A DNA stretch of 64,000 nt. It comes from Metarhizium brunneum. Taxonomy: Eukaryota; Ascomycota; Sordariomycetes; Hypocreales; Clavicipitaceae. This document shows, piece after piece, positions 58,673 through 64,000 of the stretch; positions within the stretch are counted from its first letter, which is position 1, and each line of letters starts with the position of its first letter. The stretch lies in NCBI RefSeq assembly GCF_013426205.1, contig NC_089422.1, positions 4,402,001 to 4,466,000 of the forward strand. The letters run 5' to 3'. The notes below the pieces were generated by a model. It was not told where the DNA came from, did not search any database, and saw only the letters and a list, made by a program, of their open reading frames with translations. Made by a program: the position numbers and the translations under genes.

Positions 58673-61059
58673 TTACGTTTGGCGTTCTAGCCCAGGTTGC
58701 TCCATATCTTTCTCTGTCTCAGGGGTGGACAACGCAACTTTGTCGATAATTTCGGCCAATTTGGCCCTCGGCTCCGAAGGCAACCTATCCCTTAAGACAT
58801 GGGTAGCTTTCTTTACCTCTGTTTTCGGACTGGGCGGTGATGGCACGGTCCCTCCTACCAGATTTTCTATTTTTTTGAAGTAGTCCGTTTCTTTGACGAG
58901 CTTGGTCAAGTACATGGTGGGTTTCTTGGACGGCCTGGCCTCCATTCCCCGTTTAATGGCCTCTTCGTAGGCACGGTCGTATACATCGAAATCAACCGCG
59001 GTCGGAGAGTCGGCCACTACATCTGGAGTAGCCTCGTCCCAGGCAAAAGCATCTCGTGCGCCAGTGCCGATGCCAAGAAGCAGAGGCTCTTGTTCGCCAA
59101 TCTCTCGAGCGTGACCTTTATCTGCATCTTCAGCCTGCTGGCTGAGCAAATGCCGACGACGGGCCAAAAGAGCCTCAATTTCTTCTGCTTTGGCTCTCTC
59201 GTCGGCGGCATTGAATGACTCATCTTCTGACATAAGACGCTGAAGTGACGTAGAGGAGCCAACCACGCCAGTGTTGTTCCTGGCCCGAATTCTCGCCAGC
59301 AGAGTCCTAAATTTGTGGATTGCCTTCATCATGGATAGAAGATGGTTCATTTTCCTGGTGAAGGCTCGGTTCAGCTCAAGCTCATTGGGAGGCTCAATAA
59401 TATGCTCGCAGTTATCTTCGGCAGACAAAAGAGGATCACACCCTCCTTTTGTCACCCATGGGTGTTCCTATGAAGGATAACTATGTTAGCGCGGAACCTG
59501 TCATATTTTCGCGTCCAGTTCTTACTCTCAATTGGGACATTGTTATCCGTTTTTCGGGGTCCTTCTCCAGGATAACCGTCATCAGGTCCACAAATGCGGG
59601 ATCCTCGCCATCAGGAATACAGGTATCGTCTGATTTTATAGCCTCGTAGATTTCTAGGACTGTTGGGCGGTTGAACGGTATCTTGCCGTATTTAAGGCAA
59701 TAGAGAGTAACACCCATAGACCAAATATCAGCTGCTTTACCAGAGACTTCCTGGTGTTTGCCACATAGCTCTGGTGGCATAAATGCGGGTGACCCTGCGG
59801 ATTTGGATATTCTCATGTTTTCGGGCTTGTCAAACATTTCCGAAACACCAAAATCCACAATCTTTAGAACTTCATCATCCGAGAGCAACAAGTTATCAGG
59901 CTTGATGTCTCGATGAACGACCCCCTGAGCATGCACTACCCAAAATGTCAGCGCCCGTCAGTTTCGAATGCAACATAGTGGAGGAATAAGGTATTCAAAG
60001 CAACACTCATGAAGTAGAGGGAAGAAAACATACAGTATTCGATGCCCAAGAGCAGATCCCGGAACCAGTGGCGGCAAGACTCATCGTTGTATGGGTCAGC
60101 GTTCTCGTCCAAGCCTACTGTCATAATGACGCCCTTCTTGCACATTTCCATTACCATGTACAAGGAGTCTTCTTCGGGATCGTCCAAGACTTCAATCAAT
60201 TGAACCAGGTTCGGATGGTTGAGCTTTTTCATGATGGCAATCTCCTCTCGAATCAGGAACAAAGCATCATTCTCCTCGCCGGCCCGCAATCCTGTCAGTT
60301 GTGGTGATAATGGCCCACAAGCTCTACGAGGACGTGGAAGATATTGACCAGGCGAGCTCTGCGGACCAAGACGAAGGATATGAGACTGTGCTCGTTTCCT
60401 CAGTCGACTTTTCGAGAATTCCTTGACAGCCTTGAGCGGAATAAATTAGAACTGCATCATTATGCTGTAGGGTGGATATGAATGGGAGAAGCCAAAAAGG
60501 AAAAAAAAGCCTTACAAACTCGGTGCCAAACTGATCGGTAGCACGGTGCACAGCGCCGTACGAACCCCTTCCAATTTCTTCCACGATAACATATTGGTTG
60601 ATGCGGTGATATGTCCTTCCGTCAGCCTCATCACTGGTGAACTCAACACGAGCATCCAAAGTTTCCTATTTGAGCGACACAGGTTAGGCAGTGGTTTCAT
60701 CACGGACACATAGACCAACGAGGCGAGCAGATTGCTGAGGCGACATGCTAGAACTGAGAGAACTGACCTTTATTTCCCTATGCGCGCTAGGGGTTCGTTT
60801 ATGCTGTCTCATAGGACTAGAATAACCGTGTAAAGTAGGCGGTTCAGAACTGATGATCCAATCGTCAACCAAGATAAAATCAATATGGAAAAGGTCCTGT
60901 AGAGATGAATCGTCCAGTGACTTACAAGCTACTTGGCAGACTCGGGCGTGATCTGTCCATAGTGTCTTCGTTGTCGTCAACCCGGGCAACAATCAACCGG
61001 GGCGAACACAAGCCGGTAACCTGTTGCCCATGAGAGCTAGGAGCAGTATTGGTGGCCAT
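58673..61059 (-). CDS. CaMKK-type / SNF1-activating protein kinase
   Basis: Six exons: 61059-60926, 60849-60768, 60665-60516, 60430-60034, 59935-59526 and 59467-58673, all in phase, 655 residues. The N-terminal segment contains HKRTPSAHREIKETLDARVEF, a common sequence before the kinase domain in fungal members. The kinase domain runs from about 96 to 400: GRGSYGAV glycine loop, ATP-binding Lys in AVKEF (K125), a basic Arg/Pro insert of about 40 residues right after it (typical of CaMKK), HRDIKPDN (262-269), DFG (282-284), and SAGSPAFMPPELC activation segment. EHPWVTKGG (392-400) closes it. The family (mammalian CaMKK/LKB1, yeast Sak1/Tos3/Elm1, fission yeast Ssp1) phosphorylates the SNF1/AMPK activation loop. 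The exon 2 acceptor was chosen by phase and motif; another is possible. Confidence 0.88.
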
Positions 61060-61894
61060 GATAAGTAGCAAGCGTCGTTATCCTGGTGTTTTCAGACTGT
61101 TGCAGGAAGCAGGGCCGCTTCCTGGTGGAAAGTTGACTGAGCGTCTAAGTGAATCGGACTATACGAAAGATAAAAGCTCATGAGCAGGCCGCAGGGCCGC
61201 GAGCCTGGGAGCCGTTTATGCGAGGCTGCCACGAGGAGATCGGCGTCGATGCCCACTCGTTCACGCCCAATTACCGGAACTGGATTCGTGGTGGGTGTCG
61301 CGGCAGAGGCCCAGGTGGAAATGGGCAGATATAAACGGCACTACAGCCTCGTATCTGGAGTCAGCGGCACTGGGCTGGAGACAAAGAAACTTGACAACAA
61401 ACAGTACTTGAAAGAAGCTGCTCTAGTGTAAGCGGCAACAGACAGACGCAACGGGAGGGGGCCGAGCCCATGTGTCCCATGTGTCCCATGTGCCCATGTC
61501 GGCGCAATGATTAAAAAGCCCAGTAAGTCACCCAGCTTCTTGACATGGATGGCTCTCGGCCCAGGTTCAGCTAGGACCCGTGGGGCGGGGTCTTTGGGGT
61601 GCTCCTGCCATCGTAGGTATGCTGCAGCTCTTGCCGTTAGGCGCATCCGCCGCTCACCGTGTACAGAGTACAAACTTCAACCACCAAGTCTTCAATGTTT
61701 GCACGACAGCAACACCCTCGTCTGCCAATTCAACCCTTCACTGCACTGAGAAATCGCCCACGGGGCCATTAATCGACCCCCCCGTATTCCCTCCATTCCA
61801 TCGAAACCAGCTTCGACTGCAACGCTTATTTCACGGCGGCGGCCCTCCCTTCTGTTTCCCGACACCTTCCCCCGTCTCGCCAACCATCTCGACC
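61060..61894. promoter_or_regulatory. divergent promoter of CaMKK and BET5 genes
   Basis: About 835 bp. It has a repeated CCCATGTGTCCCATGTG stretch at about 61468-61500 and a pyrimidine-rich leader before BET5. No gene was supported in it. Confidence 0.5.
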
Positions 61895-62484
61895 ATGCCC
61901 GTCTTCTCTTTCTACATATTCGATCGACACAGTACGTCCTCGACCATCCCCCGCGTAATGAAAGCACAGCCGAGCGTCGCTAACTGAATTCGTCAGCCGA
62001 GTGCATCTACAGCAAGTCATGGCTCCCTGCTCAACGACCCTCCTCGCGCATCACCACCAGTGCTTCCGACGACGCTAAGCTCATCTTTGGAACCGTCTTC
62101 TCCCTGCGCAACATGGTCCGCAAGCTGGGCGGCGACGATGACGCCTTCATCAGCTATCGCACCGGCCAGTATAAGCTGCACTACTACGAGACACCTGCGA
62201 ACTTGCGGCTCGTCTTGCTGACGGATACGGCGTCGCCGAGTATGCGCAATGTGTTGCACCAGATATATATCAATCTCTGGGTTGAATATGGTGCGTATTC
62301 TGCGGCAAGCTTTGCATCTTTCATGGCCCTGGTCCCCATTCTTTCATTTTCTCTTCTTCTTACAAAATGCGCCTCTATAGTTGTCAAGAATCCTCTTGCC
62401 CCTGTTGAACACAAAGGCGGAGAGGGGGTCAAGAATGAACTGTTTGAGCTGGGCTTGGACCAGTTTATTCGTGGTTTGATGTGA
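61895..62484 (+). CDS. BET5: TRAPP complex subunit BET5 (TRAPPC1)
   Basis: Three exons: 61895-61931, 61997-62290 and 62381-62484, in phase, 144 residues, the family length. It starts MPVFSFYIFDRH-TECIYSKSW across the first join, the hallmark N-terminus of TRAPPC1, and has the longin-like core (KLIFGTVFSLRNMVRKLG; YKLHYYETPANLRLVLLTD; LHQIYINLWVEYVVKNP across the second join). BET5 is a core subunit of the TRAPP complexes, which activate the Rab GTPase Ypt1 in ER-Golgi traffic. The second donor is GTGCGT, slightly unusual but supported by phase and conservation. Confidence 0.93.
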
Positions 62485-63027
62485 GGACGTGACCAGGATG
62501 TGTTTCAAGAATATATCAATCCGGCCGAGTCCGGCACCAGGCAGGATTGTCATAGTTTTGACGACCTTCTCCTTGCCCATGTCAACCACGATAGGGCCGG
62601 CCGTATCTTGTATTAGAGAGAGGCATCTCGCCTGGCGTTCCAAATTTCCGGCAGGTGCGCCCAACGGCAGGTACGCTACATATTGCGCTGGACGTCGGCC
62701 CAGAAAGAAAAAAGAGAGCCAGAGCTTGAATGACCATCTCCAACTCGAAGGACGATGTACCTGCGTCAGGGATGATAGATGCCACGACTTCATGTCCTGT
62801 TTTTCTCATCTACAAAACGACATGTTCCATGCCGGAGCCATGAATGGAAGTCCAACCATGTTGTATATTCTACAGGTAGCCACAACCCATGCCATAAATT
62901 AATAAACCTACCCCAACACCAGTCGTACATGACGCCTTCATGCCTAAAGCCGCAAACCCGACCACATGGCTGTAATTTATTTCATTCAAATGCAAAGACA
63001 AAGACAAGATATACTGTGACCTCATCG
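62485..63027. other. convergent spacer BET5-PEX3
   Basis: About 540 bp between two stop codons. No gene; a frame on the minus strand (62344-62793) overlaps BET5 antisense and has no features. Confidence 0.5.
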
Positions 63028-64000
63028 TCATGATTTCTGCTGCACCGCCTTCTCCCATGCATCTTCAAATCCACCTGGTGAATCGACCATGACGATACTC
63101 TCCCCCACGCCAGTCTGCTGACTCTTCTCTAGGGTTTGGATCAGTTGTGATTCCACCTCACCCTTGCTAATATTTACCGCGCTATCCATGATGCCTTCGT
63201 CACGGATCTCGTTTTCCCAATTACTCGAGTAGACTACGGCGGCGAAAGCCTCTAATGCGCGCACCGTCTCCATCTCTTGGAGATATTCGTTAGGTACACC
63301 GTTGCCAATGACGTGGGCTTGGCGGGTCAAGACGGATAAGATCTTGGGAAGCAGAATGAGTTTGGAGTGACGGAGCTCCAATGACTCGGGAGCTGGAAAT
63401 GGTGACTGGGAAGGAAGTTCGAAAGCTTCGGTAGCCAGCTTCTTGTCAACCAGTGCCTCGAAGGCAGCGTCCAAGATTAGAGTGAGAACGTGTGAGAAAG
63501 AAGGTGACTCGATCAAGTCGGCAGTCTCATCTAGCAGTCTTCGAAGGGCCGCGGGTGATTGCTCGGCAGCAGCGCCGCCCTGCATGGAGTTGTCTTCCAA
63601 GATGCCAGATTGGCGGATGACTTCTTCCTCCTCATTACGGGGAGGGAGTAAGAAGGCTAGCCAATCTGTTTGTCTTCGCTCATCAGCGGTGGACCCTTCG
63701 ACCAACTTTCGGACTTCCATGGTGAGATCACTAAATCGATCAAAGCTGACCAGGTCACGGGGGCTGAGGCTCCCAAAGACAGTTCGTACTGCACTTTCAA
63801 CACGGTTCATGACCTGAATCCAACCCCTGTTCAGGAGCCACCAACTAAATGTGAGGTACTTGCGGTTGGTGTCAAAGTCACTGCCGTAGGCCTGCTCTGG
63901 ATTATCGTCGTCGTTGTTTTCAAGGCTAATGGTAGCCTGCTGGGAACCGGTGGCAAGAGCTACAACGCTGGACAGATAGCTTCGGCGACCAAGAAGATTT
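63028..64000 (-). CDS. PEX3: peroxin PEX3, C-terminal part
   Basis: The frame is open from the right edge of the window to a stop at 63028-63030, so the N-terminal membrane anchor lies outside. About 323 residues are visible. The segment SDFDTNRKYLTFSWWLLNRGW (about visible residues 37-57) is the typical PEX3 motif, followed by helical sequence (RVESAVRTVFGSLSPRDLVSF; EVRKLVEG; SFSHVLTLILDAAFEALVD) that forms the PEX19-binding cytosolic domain. PEX3 anchors PEX19 and inserts peroxisomal membrane proteins. The reading starts upstream of the internal Met at 63810, which is not the real start. Confidence 0.9.
   Translation of the reverse strand, partial: NLLGRRSYLSSVVALATGSQQATISLENNDDDNPEQAYGSDFDTNRKYLTFSWWLLNRGWIQVMNRVESAVRTVFGSLSPRDLVSFDRFSDLTMEVRKLVEGSTADERRQTDWLAFLLPPRNEEEEVIRQSGILEDNSMQGGAAAEQSPAALRRLLDETADLIESPSFSHVLTLILDAAFEALVDKKLATEAFELPSQSPFPAPESLELRHSKLILLPKILSVLTRQAHVIGNGVPNEYLQEMETVRALEAFAAVVYSSNWENEIRDEGIMDSAVNISKGEVESQLIQTLEKSQQTGVGESIVMVDSPGGFEDAWEKAVQQKS

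Overview
The window is nuclear DNA of a filamentous ascomycete, most likely a sordariomycete of the Hypocreales type. The basis is the gene content, many short introns (about 50-110 nt, GTAAGT-like donors, CTNAC-like branch sites, CAG/TAG acceptors), genes on both strands without operons, and intergenic DNA rich in TACGGAGTA- and AGGTACCT-type motifs. Species is not determined. Eighteen protein genes and one tRNA gene were rebuilt; exon borders were set by hand from splice motifs, reading phase and family conservation.

Layout. 1-10 kb: C-terminal part of a GPI mannosyltransferase (SMP3 type), ribosomal protein uL1 (RPL10A), a seven-exon THADA/TRM732-like HEAT protein and a DUF3074 START-like protein. 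10-19 kb: an uninterrupted 1367-residue SIP3/LAM-type lipid-transfer protein (BAR, PH, GRAM, VASt, membrane anchor), translation release factor eRF1, and a DUF1770 protein. 19-28 kb: a WHIM1-type chromatin protein, ribosomal protein uL2, a 249-bp inverted-repeat element and adenosine kinase. 28-36.4 kb: an EST1/SMG7-like protein, a ZNF511-like zinc-finger protein, splicing factor BUD31, complex I subunit NDUFA6, RNA polymerase I/III subunit RPC19 and tRNA-Lys(UUU), the last five packed into about 4 kb. 36.4-58.7 kb: two long stretches (7.6 and 9.8 kb) with no convincing gene, separated by an unrecognised Ser/Pro-rich 442-residue protein and a SAT4/HAL-type kinase. 58.7-64 kb: a CaMKK/SNF1-activating kinase, TRAPP subunit BET5 and the 3' part of PEX3.

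The genes are mostly housekeeping: translation (uL1, uL2, eRF1, tRNA-Lys, tRNA-modification partner TRM732), transcription and RNA processing (RPC19, BUD31, SMG7-like), membrane traffic and lipid transport (SIP3/LAM, BET5, PEX3, SMP3), energy and nucleotide metabolism (NDUFA6, adenosine kinase) and signalling (SAT4-like, CaMKK). No secondary-metabolite cluster, CRISPR array, virus or intact transposon was seen.

The most notable observation is at eRF1. Its UGA stop (followed by C) is followed in frame by 77 more sense codons. A well-formed intron then lies about 259 nt downstream of the normal stop but only about 25 nt downstream of the second stop. That geometry would allow eRF1 to regulate itself through stop-codon readthrough and exon-junction-dependent mRNA decay.
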